Positions 32,404 through 43,652 of a stretch of 64,000 bases of DNA are shown here, in pieces. The stretch is from Periplaneta americana (Eukaryota; Arthropoda; Insecta; Blattodea; Blattidae): assembly GCF_040183065.1 (NCBI RefSeq), contig NC_091120.1:188659627-188723626 (forward strand). The letters run 5' to 3'. Every line of letters begins with the position of its first letter. Position 1 is the stretch's first letter. A program made the translations under genes and the position numbers. A model generated the notes under the pieces. The model was not told where the DNA came from, did no database searches, and saw nothing but the letters and a program-made list of their open reading frames with translations.

Positions 32404-32881
32404 TAGAAGGGCTTTGAATCTGCATTGCTATACCGGAGAACAGAAGAGATTGACGGACTATTTGTGTATGTGGACGCAGCTCTTCTTGCATCTCTGGTCA
32501 TTGTTTAGTATACAACGCTGTCTTTTTGTGCGCATGAATGGGGCCGGCCAGTTAGTGAAGTGACTGAATGGCTAGCTTCTGTTCTATTGGTCATTTCTCT
32601 GTAAATTGATTGTGACCCTGAGCTCCTTTTAAGCTCCTTTACAGCGGGGTTGGTGTACTCAACAGGGATGGAAGGCTGTGAAGTCGAATGGTTACTACTG
32701 CCTACTGTTACACAGGGTGATTCACGACTGCAGACACGCGCTTTAGGAATCAGTTCTATAGGCCATCTTGAGCATAAAATGTCATATGAACATGGGTCTG
32801 ATATTATCAATCATTAAGGAGTTACAGCTGATTGAATTATACGAAAGTAGCAGTGGTTTTGAGCAGAACTGAGAGTTGATC
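32404..32881. other. No gene recognised
   Basis: Includes a minus ORF at 32505-32810 with no recognisable domain. The phrase acacagggtgattcacga at about 32709 resembles a transposon terminus, but no partner was found. Confidence 0.4.
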
Positions 32882-32894
32882 ACTTAAAATACAC

Positions 32895-34357
32895 TTACTT
32901 ACAAATGGCTTTTAAGGAACCCGAAGGTTCATTGCCGCCCTCACATAAGCCCCCATCGGTCCCTATCCTGTGCAAGATTAATCCACTCTCTATCATTATA
33001 TCCCACATCCCTCAAATCCATTTTAATATTATCCTCCCATCTACGTCTCGGCCTCCCCAAAGGTCTATTTCCCTCAGGTCTCCCAACTAACACTCTATAT
33101 GAATTTCTGGATTCGCCCATACGTGCTACATGCCCTGCCCATCTCAAACGTCTGGATTTAATTATGTCAGGTGAAGAATACAATGAGAGCAGTTCTGCGT
33201 TGTGTAACTTTCTCCATTCTCCTGTAACTTCATCCCTCTTAGCCCCAAATATTTTCCTAAGCACCTTATTTTCAAACACCCTTAATCTCTGTTCCTCTCT
33301 CAAAGTGAGAGTCCAAGTTTCACAACCATAAAGAACAACCAGTTTATATAACTATTTCATAAATTCTAACTTTCAGATTTTTTGACAACAGACTAGATGA
33401 CAAAAGCTTCTCAACCGAATAACAACAGGCATTTCCCATATTTATTCTGCGTTTAATTTCTTCCCGAGTTTCATTTATATCTGTTACTCTTGCTCCAAGA
33501 TATTTGAATTTTTTCACCTCTTCGAAGGATAAATTTCCAATTTTTATATTTCCATTTCGTACAATATTCTGAGCATAATCATATACTTTGTCTTTTCGGA
33601 ATTTATTTCCAAACCTGTCACTTTACTTGCTTCAAGTAAAATTTCCGTGTTTTCCCTAATTGTTTGTGGATTTTCTCCTAACATATTCACGTCATCCGCA
33701 TAGACAAGCAGCTGATGTAACCCGTTCAATTCCAAATCCTGTCTGTTATCCTGAACTTTCCTAATGGCATACTCTAGAGCAAAGTTGAAAAGTAAAGGTG
33801 ATGATGCATTTTCTTGCTTAGTCCGCGGTGAATTGGAAAAGTGTCGAATAGAAACTAACCTATACGGACTCTGCTGTACGTTTCACTGAGACATTTTAAT
33901 TAATCGAACTAGTTTCTTGGGAATACCAAATTCAATAAGAATATTATATAATACTTCTCTCTTAACCGAGTCATAAGCCTTTTTTAAATCTATGAATAAC
34001 TGATGTACTGTACCCTTATACTCCCATTTTTTTCTCCAATATCTGTCGAATACAAACAAATCTGATCAATAGTCGATCTGTTACGCTAAAACCGCACTGA
34101 TGATCCTCAATAATTTCATCTACGTACGGAGTTAATCTTCTCAAAATAATATTCGACAAAATTTTGTACGACGTCAATAAAAGTGATATTCCTCAGAAGT
34201 TACCACAGTTAGTCTTGTCCCCTTCTTAAACATAGGTACAATTATGGACTCCTTCCATTGTTCTGGTACAATTTCCTTTCCCCAAATAGCAAATACAAGT
34301 TTATAAATTTCGCTAGATAATGCGCGTCCACCCTCTTGTATTAATTCTACAGGAATT
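32895..34357 (-). mobile_element. RTE-like LINE, 5'-truncated, with 13-bp TSD
   Basis: The duplication acttaaaatacac at 32882-32894 and 34358-34370 flanks it. On the minus strand the RT runs from the fingers region (VELIQEGGRALSSEIYKLVF, IVPEQWKESIIVPMFKKG, near 34350-34240) through [20 protein letters not shown] (about 33690) to YGCETW-type and RRLRWAGHVARMGESRNSYR segments, ending near 32941. The sense 3' end has a short TAAG tail. The YADD box is intact, but several frameshifts (for example near 33310, 33560, 33780) break the ORF. Confidence 0.9.
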
Positions 34358-34556
34358 ACTTAAAATACACAGAATTATTAATTCGAAATATTGTATTAGT
34401 CATAAAATAAACATACCTCAGTTTGGAAGCGGATTAGCGTTCCGTATCTAGGCACGACTATCCCTGATGAGTGCAGCTGATAATCACCAGACCTGTCTTC
34501 CCCTTTACCCCCGTACTTCAACAGCGCAACCCTCCGTTTAGTTTACGTTCCAATGT

Positions 34557-34961
34557 ATGTACAGTAGTGGCAAAAAAAAAAAAAAAACCCGGACCGACCC
34601 TTGTAGCTGATTTCAGAATCTTGTTCACTCCAGAGCACGATAGACTGGTAACTAAGACTTTCATGGTTCGAATCCTGCCTGGGAAGGAAACTTTTTTTGT
34701 TCCTTATTCAAATTTATTCCCAGTACTTTTCGATTGCAGCGATATTTTACTATCTCATTAACTTATTATTCCCAGAACATGAATTTTACCATCTATCGAA
34801 AAGTATTGGGAATAAATTTGAATAAGGAACAAAAAAGTTTCCTTCCCAGGCAGGATTCGAACCACGAAAGTCTTACTTACCAGTTTGTCGTGCTCTTGAG
34901 TGAACAAGGCTCTGAAATCAGGTACAAGGGTCTGTCCGGTTTTTTTTGCCACTACTGTACA
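34557..34961. repeat. Long palindrome of two inverted SINE-like units
   Basis: Left arm about 34557-34735 and right arm about 34790-34961 are inverse copies. Shared blocks read tgtacagtagtggcaaaaaa, gacccttgtagctgatttca, ggttcgaatcctgcctggga and aataaatttgaataaggaac. The ggttcgaatcc block is a pol III B-box as in tRNA-derived SINEs, so the arms look like two inverted SINE copies around a spacer of about 50 bp. Transcripts would fold into a long hairpin. Confidence 0.85.
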
Positions 34962-35141
34962 GTAAAACCTGTTCAAGACGAAAGTGACATGGTCTTAAGT
35001 TTTTTTTTCGTTGTGGACAGGTTTCCGTGTTATTCAGGAAAAAAAATACACATACATACGAATTTCGCCGGGACCAATAAATTGTTCGGAAATAGATAGA
35101 ATTCCGTATTATTCAGGTTCCGATTTGAACAGGTTTCACTG
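34960..35141. mobile_element. TA-flanked MITE with CAGTAAAACCTGTTCAA TIRs
   Basis: Left end cagtaaaacctgttcaagac, right end the inverse of cagtgaaacctgttcaaatc. TA flanks both (34958-34959, 35142-35143). 182 bp, pogo-like ends. It directly abuts the palindrome at 34557-34961. Confidence 0.8.
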
Positions 35142-35474
35142 TATTACAATGCAAGCAACTCCAAAGCATGACGTTTGGATTTTTACTTATTCTGCAAAGC
35201 AAGTCCTTGAAGTGACAAATTAAATGAGCCAGAATTCAAGGCTTCTAATGGATGGCTCTTAGTCCAGTTTTACAGATTTTTCGTGATAAAAAAAAGTTGC
35301 AAAAATATGAAAAATGAGAAACGAGGCGTATGGGAAATAATGTTGAAATTCAGCTGTGGGAAACTCATGACACTTAAGTTATTGTCTCTTCCTCATTTTT
35401 CTTCTTCTTAGAATTATAAACTAATCGGTCTCGAACGTGCGACCTCCTCAGTAGCAGTCTTTCGAGCTATAGTG

Positions 35475-35584
35475 AGGATCACGTAAGTGTAGTTCCTAAA
35501 AGTTCCTTTTTGTCTGTCTCTTCAGTGTTGCCAACTAATACAAGTTATCACCAAAGAGGGAAAAATCGCAATGCTACGCACTGA

Positions 35585-35644
<60 letters not shown>

Positions 35645-37172
35645 TAATAATATAGTAATTAACAATAACAATGTCATCTTATTTACCACGTCTCATCTTT
35701 ATGTTGCGTGGTGTTTTTTGAATAGTTCAATAGGTTATGAAATAATAGGCCTATATTTTTCCCCTGGACTTTTCGCATATTATGTTGGTAATCAGGATTA
35801 GTATGATCTAATATTAAAGTTTATTTTGTCTGGCAACATGAAATTCATTGGTTTAACTAAACAGTTTACGATTCACGAGACCTAACCTAAAAATGTAGTT
35901 TGATCACGTGAAATGATTAGTACGAATTCCGAAAACAGAACACCACTTTAAAATGTATAGCTTATATAAAATATGTACGAGCACTTTCTTTCTTGAAGAA
36001 GTTGTTACCATGCTATTTCCTCTCTTGGACATTTAAATAAAAGTCTGATCATGAAAAAATTTAATTAAAATGTTAAATATATTTGTGCGAGATCGTGCGT
36101 ATTTGCTTGCTTTCCGCACAGAACCAATACGCGGTAAGTGTGAAATACCACATTCAGTATTCCCAACGTAATACACATAACAATTTCCCTATTCTTACCG
36201 CTTAAGCGCCATATTCATTTTACTGCTTTAGGCTTTTAACATATTATTTTTAAAGACATTCAATATAGTAATAATTATAAATTGGAAACTTACCACTGCA
36301 ATTTCACCTAAATTGCACTGTTAATTATTGTTTTTAAATATTTGCAAAAATTAAGTAAATTCTACAACACCACAAAAGTTACTGCATTTGTAATGCAAGT
36401 AACATTAAGGAAGCCGTGAAAAAATCAACAATATTCCAGACTCATCATAGACTGGGGGAAAAAAAAGACAGACGTATATCACGGCCTGCTGGAGTATAGT
36501 AAACACAGAAAACATTTTATAGGAACAATGTTGAAGATAGATATATTTGTTTTCCAAAGTTGCCGTCATTGAACAGAAACCAAGATGGAGATTTCATTGC
36601 AACTAATTATAAATTCCTCTTTCAGGTATGTAATAAACGATCTTCGCACAAAATAATGTACGATACACGAGCGGTATGTTTGTTTTCATGTTCTCGGAAA
36701 TTAAAAAAGCTCAACTACGTTTCCCTTTTTCAATCTTTTCCTCGAACATGAAAACGTCAACATACCGCTATTGTAACGCATATTACTATTACGTGCTTGT
36801 TTCATACGAAGTAGGTCTATAAGCTATTTCTTATTTAATTACGTTTGCCTGAATATAGAGTTGAATTGGAATTACAACGCAGCAGAACTGAATTGTGTAT
36901 TGATATTAATATTAATACCGGTATTACTAATTAATTATTAATTCACAAGCCTAGGTACTTGCATTTTCATCAGTTTACTTTACTGCAAAGCGGAGTTATT
37001 GCTGCCAACATAACAGTTAGAAAATAACTGCTAGTTGCCGAAATTCGAAATGAAGTTGGTAAAAGAAAATTGAACCTGAGAGCTAGAAAATCACTATAAT
37101 CCACTAGCATATGTAGTAATAGGGGAAAAATGGTTAGGTTTATATTAAGTAAGCTGACCCGGACTATACCTA
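35475..37172. repeat. Interspersed repeat R, copy 3, split by a 706-bp insertion
   Basis: Begins gtgaggatcacgtaagtgta, contains an AAT tract (35585-35651), then the same blocks as copies 1 and 2 to gctgacccggactatacc. It is interrupted at 36085-36790. This copy shows the full left and right ends, giving a unit of about 1 kb without the insert. No coding potential. The ORF at 35571-35801 is mostly poly-Ile/Asn from the microsatellite. Confidence 0.8.
36085..36790. mobile_element. Unclassified 706-bp insertion with internal palindrome
   Basis: Starts gtgcgagatcgtgcgtattt and ends cgcatattactatt, relative to uninterrupted copies of repeat R. Its right third has inverted blocks: gcggtatgtttgttttcatg at 36671-36690 and catgaaaacgtcaacatacc at about 36748-36767. 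No transposase or clear TIR, so the class is unknown. Confidence 0.55.
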
Positions 37173-37779
37173 TACAATATTACGAAAAGTTGAGGAAGAT
37201 AAGTGCATTAATTACGAAGGCAACAAACCGCAGATTTCGCAGTTCGGAGTTACGTAATTTAGCTGTGCTCTACATCGTTGTACATCATTGACTTTAATCT
37301 AAAACAGTACCATCAAAGCCGATGATCCCAAAAGCGTGCGTTCTCCATACAGCCATATCTTTGCCGAGTGCCATGTCGTAATTAATGTAATTGTTATTTA
37401 TCTTCTTTGCAGTGTCTCTCCGGGACAGGGGAGCGAACGGGTGGTCTTCATGTTTGCGTAGTGTCACTTTGACTTACGACAACATATCTGCCACTGATAA
37501 CTTTGTTAATTGTGGTATTGAATTTTCCCCTCGGTGCTCAGTTTGTGGGTCTATTGAATGAGGCTTGATTGAGCCATTTGGAAATTGAAGGAGGGGTAGC
37601 ATAATGCACTTGATGATCTGATAGTGATAAGCATTACTCACAGCAGTTCAAGCTAATTAGTTTTAATTAGTAATGCTATGGAGCTTATTCAGTCATAAGC
37701 GAGAACAACACTTGATGTTTCAGGTTGATTTGCATGAAAGAAAGAATCGATAAGGAAATAGGCTAACGTTGTAATTATT
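37173..37779. other. No gene recognised
   Basis: AT-rich with a GC-richer part at about 37410-37460. No supported ORF, TIR or array. Confidence 0.4.
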
Positions 37780-37781
37780 TA

Positions 37782-38548
37782 CAGACGTGGACAAATTATT
37801 AACAAAATTGACGATTTTTATGATAATTCCATTTACAAAATTTGATTTTTCAATTTAGAGTACAGTTGACAATTTTGCATATTTCTATCATTACAGTAGA
37901 TATAATTATGCAAAAATGTAGGCTATTCTAAACTGAAGAGTCAAATTTTGTAAAAGATATATAATAAAATCTTCAATTTTGCTAATAATTTGTAAATATG
38001 CAAAAATGTCAACTGCAGTTTAAAGTGGAGAGTCAAATGTTGTAAAAATATATAATAAAATATTCAGTTTTGCTAATAATTTGGAAATTTCCAAAATGTC
38101 ACCTGTAGTCCCAATTGAAGAGTCGAATTTTGTAAAAATATACAAAAACATCTTCACTTTTGCTAATAATTTGTAAATATGCAAAAATGTGAACTTCAGT
38201 TTAAAGTGGAGAGTCAAATGTTGTAAAAATATATAATAAAATATTCAGTTTTGCTAATAATTTGGAAATTTCCAAAATGTCACCTGTAGTCCCAATTGAA
38301 GAGTCGAATTTTGTAAAAATATACAAAAACATCTTCACTTTTGCTAATAATTTGTAAATATGCAATAATATCAATTGTAGTCTAAATTGAAGAGTAAAAT
38401 TTTGTAAAAATATACAATACAAATCTTCAATTTTTCTAATAATTTGTAAATACGCAAAGATATCAACTGTAGTCTAAATTGAAGAATCATATTTTGTAAA
38501 AATATATAATAAAAATCTCCAATTTTGCTAATAATTTGTCCACGTCTG
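37782..38548. mobile_element. TA-flanked MITE expanded into a 91-bp tandem array
   Basis: Ends are cagacgtggacaaattatta (left) and its inverse (right, ending aataatttgtccacgtctg), with TA on both sides. The inside is six to seven tandem units of about 91 bp. The block gctaataattt recurs at about 37981, 38072, 38162, 38253, 38343, 38435 and 38527, spaced 90-92 bp. Alternate units (for example 38020-38110 and 38203-38293) are more alike, giving a dimer period near 182 bp. The last unit is continuous with the right TIR. Confidence 0.9.
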
Positions 38549-38612
38549 TATAATTAGATGGATGATTTGCATGAAAATTCATGTTTTTATTGATACGTAG
38601 CCTACTCATATA

Positions 38613-40111
38613 CAGGGTGGCCGTGAAATAACCCTGCAGATTTTCAGAGCGAATACCTCATGTTATATATAACAAAGTGCAATACCATATGGGTGGAAAG
38701 TTCATAGTTAAATATTTAACACCTTATTCGGTAACTATTGTGATAGTGACTTTTGTCCATATCGAGAAAATCTAATATAGAATCATTTGTCCCTGTGGTG
38801 TATTTCAATAGAGTGGACGGTTTTCGTGTAAATTTAATTTAAAAAGTTCAAGGCACTGAACGTTGCGAACAGATTGCAACGTCGCATCGTAGCGAGAGAG
38901 GGAGTCTCGCGTACAGAGACAGACCTGAGATCGTTCACATCTTACAGCTTTATTACTAGAAGAAAGATCACTGTGTTATCGGTGATGTTGCTGGACTGCT
39001 GAAACTTCCAACTTAATTTTCTAATTAACAGTGCATTTAATTACAAAACGTAATATAGGGTTTCTGTTCCTTTAAGGCCCGATTGTATAAACCATTTAAT
39101 CTTAGATCAGAGGTTAAATTGATCCTTGTTTCAGCTGAACTTCGAGTTTTGTGTCGTATAAAGTCTAATCTAAGATTAATTTGTCTCAAATTAAAGTCAA
39201 CTTTGACTGAAGAAATTTCTCCGATTAAGTTAGATGATCCAAGTTCAGTTATTTCTTTTCTGTTTGAAATATACGAGTGACAGATTGTGCAAATAAAATA
39301 TCCATTATTATTAATATCAATAAATATGATAGGTACATTTATATATATTTCTTTCAATTTCTTGCCTTAATACACAAACATTCTTATATTTTATAAGGCT
39401 CCATCGTGTTCAGCAGTATCAAATAACATAACCTATAATTATATTATATTTACAACAACCAGTAATTATTAATGGATATGATAGGTACATTAATAAATTT
39501 TCAATTTACTGTATTACTAAACGAAAATTGTCGTCGTATAAAGCTTTATTATGTTTAGCAGTATCAAACACCATAACATGATAACAACTCGGAGAACAGT
39601 CAACCTTCTTCTTATTGTCCGCAATTATTTACATTGCACAAAAAACCAGTGTCTCCAACAGAGTATACGGAAAGTCGCCAAAAAGTACTTGTAAAGTCGC
39701 TAGATTTCTCATTATCAACAAAGAAAGATAAAATTTTGTCACTATTGTGGTACTAAAAAGGTCACTAAATCCCTATTTAAGCAATATAAAAGTTAAAAGA
39801 ATTTGTTGTTGAAAAAGAGTTAAAGTCGCTAGATTGGTAACACTGAACAAACCTGTATAACATGGTCCGCGCATCACGTATTTCACCTGTTTATGCGATG
39901 TTGCCAGATCCTTTTCACGTGAACTTAGATTGCATTTAAACCAAGGTAATTTGATCGCAGAAAAGTTTTATACAATAGAAGAAGTGTCTGAACTCGGTTC
40001 ACTTTTCGATCTACGATCAAAGTTGATCTTTAGTCAGGGAGTTTTATACAATTGGGCCTAAGTATACTCTATCGCCTCTTTCAATCTGCAGGGTTAATCA
40101 CTTCCAACCTG
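38613..40111. mobile_element. Mariner-like element with CAGGGTGG / CAGGTTGG TIRs
   Basis: Left end cagggtggccgtgaaataac + cctgcagatt, right end the inverse of caggttggaagtgattaacc + ctgcagatt. TA precedes the left end and follows the right end. The interior is mostly a nested Harbinger-like element (39076-40058). The remaining left part (38640-39070) has no recognisable transposase. A SINE inserted at its right end. Confidence 0.7.
39076..40058. mobile_element. Harbinger-like element nested in mariner-like element
   Basis: Termini ggcccgattgtataaa and the inverse of ggcccaattgtataaaactc, flanked by TAA on each side (39073-39075, 40059-40061). A 3-bp TWA duplication is characteristic of PIF/Harbinger. 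Subterminal palindromes (agatcagaggttaaattgat region; cttagattagactt region) are present. About 39290-39420 and 39470-39590 are an internal duplication with gatatgataggtacatt and cagtatcaaa blocks. No transposase recognised. Confidence 0.7.
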
Positions 40112-40115
40112 TATA

Positions 40116-40346
40116 ACAAATTATGGTTTATTTAACGATATTCGCAACTGCCGAGGTTATATCAGGATCGCCGGTGTGCCGGAATTTTATCCCGCATGAG
40201 TTCTTGTATATGCCACTAAATCTAATGAAATAAGCCTGTCGTATTTAAGCATACTTAAATGCTATCGACTGGGCCGGGACCGAACCCGCAACCTCGGGCA
40301 CAGAAGGCCAGCGCTATACCAACTGCGACACTCAGGGCGACTCCAT
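40116..40346 (-). mobile_element. tRNA-derived SINE, family 3
   Basis: The minus strand begins with a tRNA-like head (gagtgtcgcagttggtatag, B box GGTTCGGTCCC) and shares its body with 40974-41196. The flanking duplication is cctgtata (40108-40115, 40347-40354), made from the right end of the mariner-like element. Confidence 0.85.
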
Positions 40347-40531
40347 CCTGTATATTTGCGTTTCAAACGAATGAAAACAATTTTATTTTGAATATAGTGC
40401 ATATTTCAACAGTTTTGGTGACAAATGTATATTTTAATTTAATGTTGCGTGAAATTGTATATTTTTCCATTTTTCACGTTTTCCACACATTGCAATGATA
40501 AATCCTTAAGAAGTTCCTTGAAGTGAGATGA

Positions 40532-40759
40532 ATGATTGTCACAATCACAAGCAAGGAATTCGTGCCTTGCTGTGGATGGCCAAACATTCCATTACATTTG
40601 GTTGTTTATGCTCTTGGTTTAAGTCAGCCCCCAAGAAAAAGAAATCAAACACCTTATTCACTGTTCGGAAATGGACGACTACGGATAGCTGGCTCTTCAG
40701 TTTCAGCGATTACTTATAGAGGGCAGGGTGCTGATCTACAGGAGAGCCTGGAATTCTAG
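40532..40759 (+). CDS. Unassigned 75-residue ORF
   Basis: MIVTITSKEFVPCCGWPNIP runs to a stop after DLQESLEF. The frame has GC-richer, protein-like composition (LHLVVYALGLSQPPRKRNQT, LFGNGRLRIAGSSVSAITYR) compared with its surroundings. A stop codon lies three bases upstream of the Met. No domain is recognised, and there is no obvious splice acceptor, promoter or poly(A) signal. It could be a chance ORF, a transposon piece or a small exon. Confidence 0.2.
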   Translation: MIVTITSKEFVPCCGWPNIPLHLVVYALGLSQPPRKRNQTPYSLFGNGRLRIAGSSVSAITYRGQGADLQESLEF

Positions 40760-40789
40760 TACCTTACTACTCGTTCCTACCTAAGGTTA

Positions 40790-41391
40790 TTGAAAAGTGT
40801 AGACTCGGGATCTATCTCTCCGACATTGACTAAGATTTGACTCACCTGCTCAGTTGAGACACGCATAACCTCGCTAATTTCCGGCACTTTCAGTCGACAC
40901 TCATTCAAAACCATATCGTGGATTTTTTCTACGACTTCTTCACTCGTTGCTGTTACTAGACATGCACTACGGATCGGGAGCGTAGTCGGTATAGCTCTGG
41001 CCTTCTGTGCTCGAGGTTGAGGGTTCGATCCGGGCCCAGGTCGATGGCATTTAAGTGTGCTTCAATGTGACAGGCTCATGTCAGTAGATTTACTGGCATG
41101 TAAAAGAACTCCTGCGGGACAAAATTACGGCACACCAGCGACGCTGATATAACCTCTGCAGTTGCGAGCGACGTTAAATAAACAATAATTTTTTTCCACT
41201 ACGGAGGTCGTCTTCCACACTGTCTCGACCATGTTTAAATATTGCCGCCCATTTTTTTTTTCAGTCGAAAACGCTGGAGCGGATTCCCTCAGTGTAGCAA
41301 GTATGTCTGCCTTAATTCCTGTTGGACTTATTCCTTTTTTCACGAAACATTTAATGACAGCACGAAGTTCGATATTTTCTATTTTTGCCAA
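40790..41391 (-). pseudogene. Mariner transposase N-terminus split by a SINE
   Basis: The minus frame starts at 41391 with MAKIENIELRAVIKCFVKKG and continues ISPTGIKADILATL and ESAPAFSTEKK, the first HTH of irritans-type mariner proteins (MASxEKIELRAVIKYFVKKG). After the SINE at 40974-41196 the reading resumes with VTATSEEVVEKIHDMVLNEC, RLKVPEISEVMRVSTEQVSQ, the second HTH. A frameshift lies near 41265. Coding fades near 40790 before the first catalytic Asp, so the DDD domain is missing. Confidence 0.8.
40974..41196 (+). mobile_element. tRNA-derived SINE, family 3, in mariner transposase
   Basis: Sense strand: tcgggagcgtagtcggtata, then B box ggttcgatccg, body with ggtcgatggcatttaagtgt and aaaagaactcctgcggga, and a short T/A-rich tail. 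The exact duplication cactacgga (40965-40973, 41197-41205) shows it inserted into the mariner coding region. Confidence 0.9.
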
Positions 41392-41622
41392 TATGTTCGG
41401 CGCACTAAAATCAAAATTAAACTACAGAAAATATAGTCAACACAAAATTACGATTTTTCGTACTTAAATTAATGTAAAATGGCAGTTAACAGTGAAAGCT
41501 TTGTTTACACCTTTTCAATGTGGTAGGCGACGAACTTCTCACACGCACGTCGTAGACAATGCTTAGTGAACTTAAAAATATTATAATACGACGTTGTGCA
41601 ATCCTTGAACTTTCGGGACCTG

Positions 41623-43095
41623 CAGGTGGCCATAAATCTGGACACAAATGAAACAGGAGAAGAAAAGAAAGAGACGGGTAACAGGAACAGAGAAAAATGA
41701 GGAAAGAAAGAAGCAAAAGAATGAGTAGGATTCGAAGGGAAAAGGGAGAGATATATATGGGTAAGGAGGACGAAGGAAATTGATGAGGAGAAAATGATAA
41801 ATAAAGACAACATGAGAAAAGTAAAGATACGAAGATGTATGTATGTATGTATTTACGAAGAATATAAGAGAAAAAAGAAACGACGAGGGAAAAGAAAGAG
41901 AAAAATAAAAAGGAAGAGAAAATGAAAGAAAGTTGACAATAAGGAAAAAAAAGGAAAGAGGGGTAAAGAGTGAAAAGGCAAAGACGAAGAAAACGAGAGA
42001 AGGAAGTGAAGAATACGAAATAGAAACGAAAGTGGAAGAGGAGATGAGAAAGAAGAAGGCAGAAAGGAATAGAACGACATAACGAAAAGGAGAGAAATGA
42101 AAGAGTGAAAGAATAGGAGGGAAAAAGAAAATATGAAAGGAAGAATGTCAGATGAAAAGGAGAGGCTAAAATAAAAAGAAAGAATAAACTGAAAGGGAAG
42201 AAAAAACGAAAAATAGGGGAAAGAGCTAAAAGGAAAGGGAAGAACGTAAAGGAAAGGGGAAAATGAAGTGAGTTTTTTTATTTTAGTAGGTTATTTTACG
42301 ACGCTTTATCAACATCTCTGGGTATTTAGCGTCTGAATGAGATGAAGGTGATAATGCCTGTGAAATGAATCCGGGGTCCAACACCGAAAGTACCCAGCAT
42401 TTGCTCATATTGGGTTGAGGGAAAACCCCGGAAAAAACCTCAACCAGGTAACTTACCCCGACCGGGAACCGAACCTGGGCCACCTGGTTTCGCGGCCACA
42501 CGCGCTAACCGTTACTCCCCAGGTGTGGACTAAAGAAAGTGAGAAATATGTAGAAATGAAAATGGAAGAGAAGATGAGAAGGAAAAAGGCAGAAAGGAAG
42601 AGTGGAATATAAGGATGCTAGAGGGAAAATTGGAAGGGAAGATGAGAAAAAAACGAGAAAAGAAGGGAAAAGAGAAGCAGCTGAAGAGAGGGGAAAAGTG
42701 AAAGGTGAAAGAAAGAATGAAGAGCGAAAGGGAAAGGGAAGAAGATGAAGTGGGGGGAAAAGGAACTAGAACCGAAAATGAAAGAGGAGATGAGAAAGGA
42801 AAAGGGAAGAAGAGGTCATGAAGAGAAGCGGAAAGGAAGGAAAAGTTGAAAAATAGAGGATAAATGGGAAAAGGAGTGAACAGTTAAGTGAAGAAAAGGG
42901 GAAAGGAAGTGAAGGAAAAAACGAAAGTGGAAAAGAAATGGGGAGGAGGAGAAGAAAATGATGAAAGGAATGGGGAAAGGAAGGTAAGACGAGGAAGAAG
43001 TAAGGGGAAAAAGAAAATTATGACTGTAAAGGAAGAAAATAAAATGAGGGGAGAGGAAATGTTATTGTAAGTGTCCAGACTTTGTGGCCACCTTG
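41623..43095. mobile_element. TIR-bounded polypurine tract
   Basis: The left end caggtggccataaatctgga + caca and the right end (inverse of caaggtggccacaaagtctg + gacac) are inverted repeats. Almost everything between, about 1.4 kb, is purine on the plus strand (aaggaaagaaag, gaagagaaaatgaaagaaag and similar), apart from a family 1 SINE at 42273-42530. Minus-strand ORFs here (for example 41853-42080) are Ser/Phe/Leu-rich translations of this tract. The ends resemble Tc1/mariner termini, but no TA duplication is clear. Confidence 0.7.
42273..42530 (-). mobile_element. tRNA-derived SINE, family 1, in polypurine tract
   Basis: Same structure as 8485-8744, with tail T-run at 42273-42280 and tRNA-like head at the right end. 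The short duplication aagtgag flanks it (42266-42272, 42537-42543). Confidence 0.9.
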
Positions 43096-43650
43096 TGATA
43101 TATTTTAACCTTACCCTCCAGGTTGGAGAATTGTGCTAGGAGTTGATGCCCTCTCCAGGATAGACTTGTTTACTCAAAAGTCTCGGAATGAATATACTTC
43201 GGAAGCATCATCTGGATCAAGGCTGCTTGTGAATCTAAAATACATATATTCCGCGAAGACATTCTTCACTGGTGGAAGGAGGCCATGTGCAGAAGCTGAG
43301 AGTGCTGGTTTCATTCTAAATTTAACTTGGTGCTCCTTACTGCAGATTCCAGCTAATTTCAGATGAGCTTGCATTTTCGTTGTTTGCACCTCGCGTTTGA
43401 TACATAATTTAATGCTTCATGCAATATCGCAGTTGTGCACGCCATATTGTCCCAGGTGACGAAGCAATACGACATCAAGGTTACAAGAGACAAATTGTGT
43501 GTATTGTTTAAAAGATATGCTAGACGGACAGGCGCACGGTCAGTTACAAAGCTTCCAGGCTTCTGTCTGCTCTTCTTCCTGAATTCTTTCTCCAGGATAT
43601 ACCGGGGTTCGATTCTGGACACACTCTGCGAGATTTGTGGCGAAGTCGGC
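43096..43650. other. No assigned gene; two weak minus ORFs
   Basis: Minus ORFs at 43359-43622 (contains MACTTAILHEALNYVSNARC) and 43174-43389 (contains LKLAGICSKEHQVKFRMKPA, LSASAHGLLPPVKNVFAEY) have balanced composition, but I recognise no domain and see no splice structure. They may be parts of a decayed element. Confidence 0.3.
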
Positions 43651-43652
43651 TT

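Noticed and set aside
41486-42080. Ser/Phe/Leu-rich minus ORFs resembling membrane proteins
   Set aside because: They are the complement of the polypurine tract, with no domain structure.
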